Shown in pieces: positions 25,123 through 33,998 of a stretch of DNA of 64,000 nt. Each line of letters starts with the position of its first letter. Position 1 is the first letter of the stretch. The DNA is taken from contig JAYQTT010000016.1 of NCBI GenBank assembly GCA_038147495.1, positions 310,001 to 374,000 on the forward strand, given 5' to 3'. The position numbers were made by a program, and so were the translations under genes. Source of the stretch: MED-G116 sp038147495. Its GTDB lineage: Bacteria > Pseudomonadota > Alphaproteobacteria > Puniceispirillales > Puniceispirillaceae. Below the pieces are notes generated by a model. The model was not told the DNA's origin. It did no database searches and worked only from the letters and a program-made list of their open reading frames with translations.

Positions 25123-26151
25123 TTAGAAAGAGAGGTTAACGGCAACGACTGTGTAGTTACCAGAAGTTGAACTTGTGTCATCGTTGTCTCTCACATCCAT
25201 GTCGGTATGTGTGACGCTGGCTGACAGGCCATCAGCAATTGTGTAGGTCAAAGACACGCCGTTTTCTGAAACGTCATAGTCTGAGTCTTTGTCGTTTTCA
25301 GCACTTGCCGTGTAAGCACTCAACTGACAAAGTGTCAGAAACTGTATAACTGATAACGCCAACGCCTGTGCTCTTGTAGTCATAAGCTTCGGTACCGGCG
25401 TTACCCGCGCCCGAATGTGAGCCAGCACCATTGGTGCTTTCGGCGGTATTCTGTGCAACGGTCAACGTTGCATCACCCAAACCGATGACCAGACCCAGAG
25501 ATGTTGCGTCGATAGCTGAGTCATTTGCAGACGAAATTGAGGATGTAGCTGACATCGCGTACTTGAGTGTGATGCTTGCATCACCTGCATCCATTGCATA
25601 CTGGAAACCACCAGCTGTCGTATCAGCGTGTGATGCTGTACCAGCATTTGACATACCAAGTGAGAACTGGAAGCCGTTCATGTCAGGTGACAGGTAGTTG
25701 ATGCCTGTAGCAGTGGCCGCTACCATCTCATCGCCAGGTGTGTCGTAGATGTCGCCAGTGGCAGATGCTGTGAATGGGCTGGCCGGGTCAGCTGTTACGT
25801 CAACAGCTGTCGCAAATTTGTCACCATACTCAGCAAAGAAACCTGTGCCAAGATTGAACCGAAATCACCACTGATGCTCGCACCAACAGATTCTGCAGAA
25901 CCGCCTTCGATCAAAGAGTAGCCCATACCCAATGACAGGCCGCTGTCTGTGGTTGATGAGAAACCAATGTTTACGTCGATTTCGTTTGTGATTGAGTTGT
26001 CGCTTGTCGTGCCTGAGCTGTAGTCAGTGCCTGACTTGTCCCAAGTGTTGTACTGCCACTCATATGAACCAGAAATAGTAACATCAGCAGATGCTGCCTG
26101 TACTGTACCTACAGCGATCAGAGCTGTAGTCGCAAGAAGAACCTTACGCAT
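25123..26151 (-). pseudogene. outer-membrane porin, interrupted by two frame shifts
   Basis: A general porin of about 340 residues, read in three pieces. The first runs from the start to about 25850, with signal peptide MRKVLLATTALIAVG...ASA and the typical first strand VTISGSYEWQYNT. The middle piece (about 25850-25320) continues in another frame as GTGFFAEYGDKFA through INYLSPDMNGFQFSLG. The third returns to the first frame and ends in YTVVAVNLSF, with the C-terminal Phe of beta-barrel proteins. The two shifts compensate (-1 then +1). Since both flanks read cleanly, a sequence error is as likely as a pseudogene. The start at 26151 is 9 bases after GGGAG. A strong terminator follows. Confidence 0.87.
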
Positions 26152-26356
26152 GATTATCATCTCCCTTTAGAGAATTCACTATCACCATTGATAGCAGTGT
26201 CACTTTATTAATTTTCTCTAAATTAACAACAACTCATACCAAGAATGTAACAGTTTTTGCTAAACTGTGTTATTTATGCAACAGGGTCTGGTTTTGGCAG
26301 TGTGATTTTATTGCCTGCCCCAAGAGTGGGGACATCGCGTTTTGGTTTGTTTGGAT

Positions 26357-27019
26357 TTAATCTGTGAGGCCCTTTTGGAGTTCTTCAAGATTTGCAGTCC
26401 ATAGATCGGCAAAGGCACAATCTTTGTATTCTTCAAACCAAGGTCCGCCATCCGTATAGTGGATGAGGTAGGGATCATCACCTTCATAATATCCGGCCAG
26501 ATAATTCCAGCGCCTATCAAGCGCCCCAATGGAGTTGGCCCAAAGCATTCGGTGAAGATACATCGGGGTTTCGCTATTGACCACCTCTGGTGAAAGCGTG
26601 CGACATTTATCATTGTCAAACAGCATGACCGAAGACCAGTTTTTTCGCGGATAAACATGCTGTTGCTTGCCATCCATCTTGGTCATTGAATGTGGCGAAT
26701 AATCATGTTGAACGCAGTAGACATCATGACCGGGTTCATCCACATCCATGATGTTCCGGATGTCGCATCGGCTCAGCATGTCACAATCGATAAATAACGA
26801 AAATCCGCTGTAATCGCTCAAAAAGGGCACCAAAAAACGTGAAATCGTGAATTCAGTTGATCCCAAACTGTCATGCTCACGCCAGTAATGACCATCACGA
26901 CGCAGCTCAGCCAATTTCAAAGGTTGAATTTCAATCTCAGGCGCATATTTCTTTATCGAGTATGCGGCGACATCAAAGGCTTCGGGTTCCCGAGTGTCAT
27001 ATCCAATGAAAACGCGCAT
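26357..27019 (-). CDS. GT-A fold glycosyltransferase-like protein
   Basis: A 220-residue protein resembling family 8-type glycosyltransferases and the related LPS sugar transferases. It starts MRVFIGYDTREPEAFDVA, and the segment LFIDCDML near residue 80 resembles the DxD metal/nucleotide-sugar site, with NWSSVMLFD near residue 127 and a conserved HYTDGGPWFE region near the C-terminus. There is no membrane segment. It is divergent from the TPR-glycosyltransferase gene, so the two may be a functional pair. Donor and acceptor sugars are unknown. Confidence 0.75.
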   Translation of the reverse strand: MRVFIGYDTREPEAFDVAAYSIKKYAPEIEIQPLKLAELRRDGHYWREHDSLGSTEFTISRFLVPFLSDYSGFSLFIDCDMLSRCDIRNIMDVDEPGHDVYCVQHDYSPHSMTKMDGKQQHVYPRKNWSSVMLFDNDKCRTLSPEVVNSETPMYLHRMLWANSIGALDRRWNYLAGYYEGDDPYLIHYTDGGPWFEEYKDCAFADLWTANLEELQKGLTD

Positions 27020-27132
27020 TATGTTCCCCAATAATCAAAAAATGGACAGACATGCCGAATAGCAACAGTTTAGTCTTTGCTTATACAGCATCGTCAACAC
27101 AATATAAGTTTTTTGTTAATGGATAGACGCTG

Positions 27133-28800
27133 ATGCCCACAGCTACCTCAAAGATTCAGGATGCGATCAGGCTTGCTCAAAAGAAGCAATTCCCCTCGGC
27201 AAGAAAAATCCTGCTGGCGCATCTGGATGACGCTGAAGTCGGCCCAAGAGCGCTTGAACTTTTGCAGCTGTTGGTGAAAAAAGGTAACGGAAAAGAGGCC
27301 AAATTGGTACCAAATGCGCCGCCTCTGTCCGCGGCCATTACCTTTTTCAATAAACTCATGTATCCGGAAAGCCGGAATTTGCTGGTGATTCATCTGTGTT
27401 TCTGGCCATTGGAGGAGACGGCCCTCTGGTATTTGGCGATGGGTTACTATCGCCAGCAGAGATATGAAACCGCATTGCGTTGTTTTGAGTTGTCCCTATC
27501 GGTCTCGCCAAAAACCCCCAATGTTCACAAACAAAGAGGTATGACCATCGCCAAAATGGGTGACTGGCAGGCCGGCCTTTCAGTCATTGATCAGGTGGCA
27601 AAGCAACATCCCAATGATCCGGATGTTGATCATCTGCGCGCCGAAATCCTGAATGTGGCCGGTGAATTCGACAAAGCGCAATATCATTATGAACAGGCGA
27701 TTGAGGCCAATCCAAAGGTGATGCGATCATACATCTCTTTTGCGCAGATGCTAAAAGAGATAGGCAAGCCGGATATGGCGCGGACAGTTCTTCAGACGGC
27801 CTTGTCCCACGAACCGGAAAACAATAGTCTGCGCCTCAGCCTTGCGGTGATTGATTTGCTGGATCGGGATTTTGAAGCGGGTTGGCCCGGCTATGCCAAC
27901 AGACATGACATCAGGTTGATCGATTATTTCACCAGCCGCCATCCAAATATCAAAAACGTCACGCCCGCTCATTTTCGCAATCAATGGGATGGTATGAGCG
28001 ACTATGACAAGCTCTTGATCTGGCCTGATCAGGGGATCGGAGACGAGGTTCGCTTTGCCTCTGCGCTCAAACTGCTGCCGTCACATGCGTCAGTCACGTT
28101 GCAGGTTGATAAACGTCTGGTTTCGGCGTTTCAACGTTCAATGCCGGGCTTAGACATTGTTCCTGTTGATGCGGCGCTGGACTTTCAGCAATTCAGTCAT
28201 CACGTGCCCTTGGGCACATTACCATCACTATTGTTGAAAACCCGGGACGACTTTAATCAGATCGGCGCCTCATTCTTGAAAGCGGATGAGGGCAGGCGAC
28301 AAGAGTATCAATCACGCTATCGGGGTGAAAGACCCCTGATCGGCATTAGTTGGCATTCGATAAGTCCAAAACTGGGCAAATTGAAATCAATCCCCCTCGA
28401 AAGCCTGATTGAGGCTCTGTTGCCATTGAATGCCGACTTTGTGAATCTTCAATATGGCGAATATACCGAACAATGCCAGACAGTGATGGAGCGTACCGGT
28501 GCATCAATTCATCTTGCGCCAGAGTTAGACAAAAAAGATGACATAGAGGGATTGATGGCGATGATTGATGCGTGTGACCATATTGTTACAATATCCAACG
28601 CGACGATCCATTTTGCCGGTGCGCTTGGTAAACCGGCAAGTGTTGTCATACCGGTTTCGTCCGATTGGCAATGGGGCAGAAGCGAGACAACATCCATCTG
28701 GTATGATTCGGTAAATATCTTCCGTCAGGATGTGCGGGGATCTTGGGATCCGGTTCTGCAGACAATGGCCAAAGATTTAGAAAGAACACTTGGCAAATGA
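27133..28800 (+). CDS. TPR protein with glycosyltransferase-like C-terminal domain
   Basis: A 555-residue protein. Residues 60-240 are tetratricopeptide repeats (WYLAMGYYRQQRYETALRCF, VHKQRGMTIAKMGDWQAGL, KAQYHYEQAIEANP and others). From about 290 a GT9/GT41-like fold follows, with LLIWPDQGIGDEVRF, IGISWHSISPK, and near 485 TISNATIHFAGALGKPASVVIP, the region that holds the nucleotide sugar in O-GlcNAc-transferase-like and heptosyltransferase proteins. Such proteins occur in flagellin or surface-glycan loci, but no such cluster is visible here. Its stop overlaps the yggS start. Confidence 0.8.
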   Translation: MPTATSKIQDAIRLAQKKQFPSARKILLAHLDDAEVGPRALELLQLLVKKGNGKEAKLVPNAPPLSAAITFFNKLMYPESRNLLVIHLCFWPLEETALWYLAMGYYRQQRYETALRCFELSLSVSPKTPNVHKQRGMTIAKMGDWQAGLSVIDQVAKQHPNDPDVDHLRAEILNVAGEFDKAQYHYEQAIEANPKVMRSYISFAQMLKEIGKPDMARTVLQTALSHEPENNSLRLSLAVIDLLDRDFEAGWPGYANRHDIRLIDYFTSRHPNIKNVTPAHFRNQWDGMSDYDKLLIWPDQGIGDEVRFASALKLLPSHASVTLQVDKRLVSAFQRSMPGLDIVPVDAALDFQQFSHHVPLGTLPSLLLKTRDDFNQIGASFLKADEGRRQEYQSRYRGERPLIGISWHSISPKLGKLKSIPLESLIEALLPLNADFVNLQYGEYTEQCQTVMERTGASIHLAPELDKKDDIEGLMAMIDACDHIVTISNATIHFAGALGKPASVVIPVSSDWQWGRSETTSIWYDSVNIFRQDVRGSWDPVLQTMAKDLERTLGK

Positions 28801-29462
28801 CACAAGATGACAATTTGGCATCGATGATTGCAACCAATCTGGAGGAGGTGAAAGACCGGATTTCCGGTCCCGGCCAGACCATTTTGGTCGCTGTCAGCAA
28901 ACGCCAGCCGGATGAACGTATTGATGCCTGTCTCGCCGCAGGCCATCGGGTCTTTGGTGAGAACCGCGTTCAAGAAGCACAGCAAAGATGGGGTCCGCGG
29001 CGCCCGCTCTATCCTGATCTGAAACTGCATCTCATTGGGCCGTTGCAGACCAACAAGGCAGCAGATGCCGTGGCTTTGTTCGATGTGATTGAGGTTGTTG
29101 ACCGTCCAAAACTGGCAAAAATCCTCGCCGAGGAAATGCGCCGTCAGGACCGATATTTGCCATGTTACATACAGGTCAATACGGGCGAGGAGCCGCAGAA
29201 GTCTGGTGTTCTGCCAGCAGATTTGGACGATTTTGTCGCCTATTGCCGGGACCAGTGCGCGCTTCAAATCGAGGGATTGATGTGTATACCTCCCGCTGAC
29301 GAAGAACCGGCCATGCATTTCGCCTTGTTGCGCGACATGGCCAGACGTCACAATATTTCAGGCCTGTCGATGGGGATGAGTGCGGATTATGAGGATGCAA
29401 TCGCTTTTGGTGCGACATCAATCCGCGTTGGATCGGCAATTTTTGGAGAGCGGGATCAATAG
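28797..29462 (+). CDS. yggS: YggS family pyridoxal-phosphate homeostasis protein
   Basis: A 221-residue PLP-binding protein with the alanine-racemase fold, which influences vitamin B6 and amino-acid balance without known catalysis. The PLP lysine lies in ILVAVSKRQPDERI near residue 35, and the family blocks FGENRVQEAQ, LHLIGPLQTNK, VNTGEEPQKSG and GLSMGMSADYEDAIAFGAT are all present. The start is taken at 28797, overlapping the previous stop as ATGA; the longer reading extends into that gene. Convergent with ribA across a 123-base gap with a 15-base repeat. Confidence 0.93.
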   Translation: MTQDDNLASMIATNLEEVKDRISGPGQTILVAVSKRQPDERIDACLAAGHRVFGENRVQEAQQRWGPRRPLYPDLKLHLIGPLQTNKAADAVALFDVIEVVDRPKLAKILAEEMRRQDRYLPCYIQVNTGEEPQKSGVLPADLDDFVAYCRDQCALQIEGLMCIPPADEEPAMHFALLRDMARRHNISGLSMGMSADYEDAIAFGATSIRVGSAIFGERDQ

Positions 29463-29503
29463 CCGTACGAACTTGATTTGTTTTTAGTGATGGGCGTCCA
29501 GAC

Positions 29504-29578
29504 ACATTCAAAGGTGCCACACTCAAAACTGCCGCGCTCAAAAGCACCGGACTCTCGGATGACGCACTCAAACTTTTG
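29504..29578. repeat. five imperfect 15-base tandem units
   Basis: Five units of exactly 15 bases lie between yggS and ribA, four of them sharing a CTCAAA or TTCAAA core at the same place. On the plus strand they read as pentapeptides (T/A-L/F-K-x-x), and on the minus strand as F-E-C/R-x-x. No start codon or full reading frame goes with them, so this may be a pentapeptide-repeat remnant or simple slippage. Confidence 0.6.
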
Positions 29579-29585
29579 ATGGCAC

Positions 29586-30734
29586 CTATTCAAGCAGATG
29601 GCCGGTACGATCACGTTTTGTTGCCAGATATTTCGCGTTATGGACATTTGAACTGACGGCCAGGGGGACTCTCTCCACCACTGAAATACCGGCATCTTCA
29701 AGCTGGGCAATCTTGTCCGGATTGTTGGTCAGCAGGCGAACCTCGGAAATGCCCAACTCACCCAGAATTTTGCTGGCCGGCAAAAACAAACGCTCATCCG
29801 TGCCAAAGCCTAGCGCGTGATTGGCATCTATCGTATCAAACCCACCATCTTGCAACGCGTAGGCACGCATCTTGTTCAATAGGCCAATGTCGCGGCCTTC
29901 CTGGGCAAGATAGACCAGAACCCCGCCCCCATTGTCCGCCATATGGCGCAAAGCTGCCTGAAGCTGATCACCGCAGTCACATTTCAAACTTCCAAGCACA
30001 TCACCGGTGACACATTGCGAGTGCAAACGCACCAATGGCGCCCCTTCCGGCACAACGCCGCCAACCAATACGGCAAAATGCTCTTCCCCTCCGACATCAG
30101 CCCGGAACATCACAATTTCAGCGTCAGGATCAATTGCCAGCGGAACTTTCGCCCGAGCGGCAATCTTCAACCCTTGTGCAGCTTGGTCGGCATATTTGTC
30201 GAGATCACGCATTTCGACGATCAGGATGTTCTGATCCTGGGCCAAACGGTTTTGAAATAATGTATCTCTTGATGGCAAGCGCGCCATCGTCGCCGCTGGA
30301 ATCAGCTTTGCAATGCGCAGGAGCCGGGTTGTCACATCGGCAAGTGATCCATGTCGCTCACCAATGATGGACAATTCACTTTGCAAATGCGTGTCTTCGG
30401 GATTGCCAATGACAAATTCCACGAGACTTTCAATCGATTGGCCGCTTATCGGGATTGTTGCACAGCTATGTGCATCACGCAGATGGCGACCAAGGCTGGC
30501 AATGCGGTGATCTGTGAGGACCAGCATCACACCCGATCCCGTCATACGATTGAGTGTCTGTTCATCGCCATCACGAAGAAGTTCAGCCGCTCGAAACACG
30601 CAGGCTTCACCATTGGCAAGACGCAACATCACCGTCCCGCCGCGTCTTAACTCTGCGCAGGCGCGATCGATCTTCATATAAGCCCTGGCATCTGCCGAAT
30701 GGGTCACTGGCCGTCTTTCCTGTTCATATCCCAA
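29586..30734 (-). CDS. ribA: GTP cyclohydrolase II with N-terminal extension
   Basis: First enzyme of riboflavin synthesis, opening GTP and releasing formate and pyrophosphate. The catalytic C-terminal half shows the zinc ligands C-(x10)-C-x-C (in CVTGDVLGSLKCDCG), then LAQEGRDIGLLNKMRAY and LLTNNPDKIAQLE. The protein is 382 residues while minimal RibA is about 200; the first 180 resemble the degenerate RibB-like extension of some alphaproteobacterial RibA proteins (AELRRGGTVML, VLTDHRIASLG). Whether that part still makes dihydroxybutanone phosphate is doubtful. Confidence 0.93.
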   Translation of the reverse strand: MGYEQERRPVTHSADARAYMKIDRACAELRRGGTVMLRLANGEACVFRAAELLRDGDEQTLNRMTGSGVMLVLTDHRIASLGRHLRDAHSCATIPISGQSIESLVEFVIGNPEDTHLQSELSIIGERHGSLADVTTRLLRIAKLIPAATMARLPSRDTLFQNRLAQDQNILIVEMRDLDKYADQAAQGLKIAARAKVPLAIDPDAEIVMFRADVGGEEHFAVLVGGVVPEGAPLVRLHSQCVTGDVLGSLKCDCGDQLQAALRHMADNGGGVLVYLAQEGRDIGLLNKMRAYALQDGGFDTIDANHALGFGTDERLFLPASKILGELGISEVRLLTNNPDKIAQLEDAGISVVERVPLAVSSNVHNAKYLATKRDRTGHLLE

Positions 30735-30817
30735 ATCATATTAGGTTTTAGGAATTTGGTTTATCGGTTTATGGTGATGTATTGATGACGCATTGATGTA
30801 TTGAGTTGCTGAGGAAA

Positions 30818-31543
30818 ATGCAAGGTTTGATCAACGAGACGGTATGGGACACGTCTGTCAGCGCAAGGTTGCTGATTGTCGATGATGATGCGTTTTTACG
30901 GGCCACTCTGCGTGAACAACTCGAATCTGAAGGCTTTAAGGAGATCTTTGAGGCCGGACGCCTGAGCGAGATCAATGATCTTCTCGAAGAAGCCAACCCC
31001 GATTTGATCATATTGGATGTGCGTTTGCCCGATGGAAATGGCGTCGAGGTCTGCCGTAAATTACGGGACCGCGGCTTTTCGAAACCAATTTTGATGCTGA
31101 CAGGGCAGGACGCAGAGGCAGATATTGTCGCTGGGCTTGAGGCTGGGGTGAATGATTATGTCGTCAAACCCATGCGCATGGGCGAGTTGTTGGCCCGGGT
31201 CCGCTCGCAATTATGGCAGCACAAAGCATCAGATACGGCGCGCTTTTCGATTGCGGGGCTCAGCTTCATTCCGGCAAACAAGGTGCTGAAAACCGCCGAT
31301 GGGACAAAGAAGGCGGTATTGACGGAAAAGGAAGCGACAATCCTGAAATATCTCTACAGGGCACATCCAAAAGGCGTCTCAAAGGAAGAGCTTTTGGCTG
31401 AAGTGTGGGGGTTTCAGAATGGGCTGAGTACACACACTGTGGAAACCCATATCTACCGCTTGCGTCAAAAAATTCGCCGGATTTGTAAAAAGCATGTGAT
31501 TCTGACGACAAGGACAGGCTATTCATTGTCATCCGTGTCGTGA
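30818..31543 (+). CDS. OmpR-family response regulator
   Basis: A 241-residue two-component regulator. The receiver domain has the acidic pocket LLIVDDDAF, the phosphoacceptor Asp in IILDVRLPDG (about residue 67) and the conserved lysine in VVKPMRMGEL. The winged-helix effector follows, with EKEATILKYLYRAHPKGVSKEELL and THTVETHIYRLRQKI recognition helix. The start ATG 30818 has GAGG 3 bases away, while an in-frame TTG at 30806 has no site. No histidine kinase lies beside it, so it is an orphan. It is not CtrA by sequence. Divergent from ribA. Confidence 0.9.
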   Translation: MQGLINETVWDTSVSARLLIVDDDAFLRATLREQLESEGFKEIFEAGRLSEINDLLEEANPDLIILDVRLPDGNGVEVCRKLRDRGFSKPILMLTGQDAEADIVAGLEAGVNDYVVKPMRMGELLARVRSQLWQHKASDTARFSIAGLSFIPANKVLKTADGTKKAVLTEKEATILKYLYRAHPKGVSKEELLAEVWGFQNGLSTHTVETHIYRLRQKIRRICKKHVILTTRTGYSLSSVS

Positions 31544-31639
31544 CAGCGAACATAACCGAACATAACCGCCATCACCCACACCGTCAGGTGGCTCACACCC
31601 GCTGGTATTCAGGTCTTGCGATATATGAATGTGAGAAGA

Positions 31640-31714
31640 TGGCTGGGGCGGTAGGATTCGAACCTACGATACACGATACCAAAAACCGATGCCTTACCAC
31701 TTGGCTACGCCCCA
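31640..31714 (-). tRNA. tRNA-Gln (anticodon TTG)
   Basis: A 75-nt cloverleaf including CCA. Acceptor TGGGGCG pairs with CGCCCCA, discriminator G; D-stem GCC/GGC; T-arm GTAGG-TTCGAAT-CCTAC. The anticodon loop is TTTTGGT with anticodon TTG. The anticodon stem has a G-T pair and one T-T mismatch at its top, slightly weaker than usual. It lies between the response regulator and the oligosaccharyltransferase gene. Confidence 0.94.
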
Positions 31715-31781
31715 ATCTGGAATTCGCTGCAATCTAGCCGCCATTTTTCAGTCAATCAACCCATTAAATCAGCCTTGTGAT

Positions 31782-33926
31782 TCAGTTGATCCGATATGTT
31801 CTGAAATATGGGAAACCGTCAATGATGGGGGTGAATAAATCCGGATCAAAATTTCCAAGGTAGAACAGCTGGTGATAGCTGGATTTGAATAATTTCTGGT
31901 GGACCAGATGGTCATACCATGGCTGACCGGACAGCATATTGAACTGAAGATACATGCCGACAGGATTGCCGTAATCGATTCGCGCCCCTTCGCGCCCATC
32001 ATGAGTCTGAAGCGCGGCTGACAGGACGGATCTATTATCAACCGTACCGGCATCAAGATTCACCTCCCAGTCATTACATCTGATGATTCGCCCGGTGCCG
32101 ACACAGGCCAGATCTTGATAAAATAATTCGTTTTTCCCGCGATAGACGGGGATGGGCTGCCCGGAATCAATATCCCAGAAACCAAGCTTTGAAATCGACG
32201 ACATCCAATGTGTCATCCGGTTGGTAAGAACGAGATAGACGTCTGTATGTTCATTCGCGACACCTTGAATAAAGGCAGCATCCAGCGTGGCTTTGCTGGT
32301 GCCATTCCGGGTCAGGGCGGGTGTTCCGCCATTGGCGATAAACTTGATGATTCTGGCTGTTTCCGCCTGATCTTCGGACATCAGCGCCCGGGCAATAAGA
32401 TGTGTTTTTGGCCCTTTTTGGCTGCCACCATCCTGAAGGGTTGGAAGGCCGCTGAACAGCATCGCCGCATAGCCATAGTCCCACCAGGTCGCAATAACAG
32501 CCTGCCGGTCTGTGGGGTTTTGTCGTGAATAATCACCCAAAATTTGAAACCCTTTGATTGTTTCGGGCGCAAAAGATGGTGTCGACAGATAGGGGTTGGT
32601 CACCGGATTGGCCAGAGCCACATAGCTGAGACAAAAACTCGCTATGGCGGCAAGGCTGGCGGATAGGGCATTGGCCTGCGATCCATCCCCGGATTGTTTT
32701 GACAGATATGACAGGAGCCATCGTGCAAAAGTGATCAGACCCCATGCAAAGCCAAACCAAATCAACGGCGCGGCGAAAAAAAGAACCCGGTTTCCAAAGG
32801 TGAAATGCATCATGCCGAGAATCAGCATGGGGAAGAACATGATTGCCCACAAAGGTGATACAAATACCCAGCCAACAAACCCGACCACAGCGATGATGGC
32901 GATTAGATTATGATTGGTGAACAACTCGATAATTTCAGCCAGAGATGGTTTCGCCAGTTCAGAGACCGTGGTGAATGTGTTTGGGAATTTGAGCGCACCG
33001 CTGGCATCGGCAAGATTGGTGAAATCGGCAGGGTTGATGTTCAGCCCAAGGTTAAAATTCCCGACCAAAGCAAAGAAAATTCCACCCAGTAAAAGTGGCC
33101 GTTTCCAGCTTTTTTGACAAAATCCGGTCAGCATCACCAGACCGGTTAAAAAGGCCCAATTCAGGACAGGTTTTGGCCACCACCAGTGAAATAATTTGGC
33201 CATGACCACGCCAGCAAGGCAAAATCCGATGGCAGGGGCAAGGCGCTTGCTTCGTGCGGCCCAAATCAAAAGCGCGGTGATCAGATAGACAAAGCCAAGA
33301 TTAAGCTGGTCAGTGTCAATCCGCCCGGCTGAGGTGCGGTCAAGAAAGGCGAAGGACAGGCTGCTGCCAAGACCGGCAATACTGCCCTCTGCCCATCGAC
33401 CAACAGCACCAAACGCCAGAATAACGGCAAGACAGGTCAGCCCCGCTGTCACTGGAAGCATGCGATGTGCCGCGGCAAAAATCTCCTCAAGCGAACTGTC
33501 TTTGGCAAGATAGCTGATCACCACGGCAAGCAATGGCTCGGAACGTAGACTGAATTGTTCCGGTGGTTGACCTGCGCCTTCGTGCAGGGCCGAATCGGGG
33601 TAGTTGCGATCTTTGCCAAAACCGGCGCTGTGACCATGATCTTTGATATGTTTTGCGATGTTCAAAAAATAGGGCGCATCTGTCGTCGAAAAGGCTGGAA
33701 TATCGCCAATGAAATATTCCGTTTTGTCATTTTGCCACTGGTCAAACTGCCAGACGCGCATATGCGCTGTGCCAGCAATCGCCAGAACCACCATGATGAT
33801 ACAAGCAACAAGGTAGAGTTTGTGTGTCGGTGGCCGCAACCAGACATGGTCGACCCATCGCCTGTGCCGGCTTTCGACACCTTGAAGGATGTGACATATG
33901 CGCTGCCACATTGCCAGCATGCTCAT
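31782..33926 (-). CDS. STT3/PglB-type oligosaccharyltransferase
   Basis: A 714-residue membrane protein with about 12 hydrophobic segments and a C-terminal soluble domain from about residue 440. It carries the landmarks of the N-glycosylating STT3 family: first external-loop Asp in TTDAPYF (Asp83), RTSAGRIDTDQLNL (Asp204/Asp206), the TTVSE motif (Glu323), an Arg in FGNRVLFFAAP (Arg380), and the acceptor-sequon-binding WWDYGY at 481-486. The following GLPTLQDGGSQKGPKTH and SEDQAETAR segment parallels Campylobacter PglB. Known STT3 proteins move a lipid-linked glycan onto Asn in N-x-S/T. Such enzymes are rare in alphaproteobacteria. No glycan cluster lies beside it; tRNA-Gln and ispE flank it. 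Confidence 0.9.
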   Translation of the reverse strand: MSMLAMWQRICHILQGVESRHRRWVDHVWLRPPTHKLYLVACIIMVVLAIAGTAHMRVWQFDQWQNDKTEYFIGDIPAFSTTDAPYFLNIAKHIKDHGHSAGFGKDRNYPDSALHEGAGQPPEQFSLRSEPLLAVVISYLAKDSSLEEIFAAAHRMLPVTAGLTCLAVILAFGAVGRWAEGSIAGLGSSLSFAFLDRTSAGRIDTDQLNLGFVYLITALLIWAARSKRLAPAIGFCLAGVVMAKLFHWWWPKPVLNWAFLTGLVMLTGFCQKSWKRPLLLGGIFFALVGNFNLGLNINPADFTNLADASGALKFPNTFTTVSELAKPSLAEIIELFTNHNLIAIIAVVGFVGWVFVSPLWAIMFFPMLILGMMHFTFGNRVLFFAAPLIWFGFAWGLITFARWLLSYLSKQSGDGSQANALSASLAAIASFCLSYVALANPVTNPYLSTPSFAPETIKGFQILGDYSRQNPTDRQAVIATWWDYGYAAMLFSGLPTLQDGGSQKGPKTHLIARALMSEDQAETARIIKFIANGGTPALTRNGTSKATLDAAFIQGVANEHTDVYLVLTNRMTHWMSSISKLGFWDIDSGQPIPVYRGKNELFYQDLACVGTGRIIRCNDWEVNLDAGTVDNRSVLSAALQTHDGREGARIDYGNPVGMYLQFNMLSGQPWYDHLVHQKLFKSSYHQLFYLGNFDPDLFTPIIDGFPYFRTYRIN

Positions 33927-33998
33927 TTTGCCCCCGCTTCACATGAAATGTTCAGGCAAACATTCATTTTGATTGTGCCCACAATTATTAATTGAGCG

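Noticed and set aside
29456..29710. Small minus-strand protein with F-E-C pentapeptides
   Set aside because: Overlaps the 3' end of ribA, its N-terminal half is a ribA shadow, and there is no start signal. Only the DNA repeat is reported.
31547..31566. Two direct copies of CGAACATAAC after the response regulator
   Set aside because: Only two 10-base copies, no spacing pattern, no CRISPR or iteron character.
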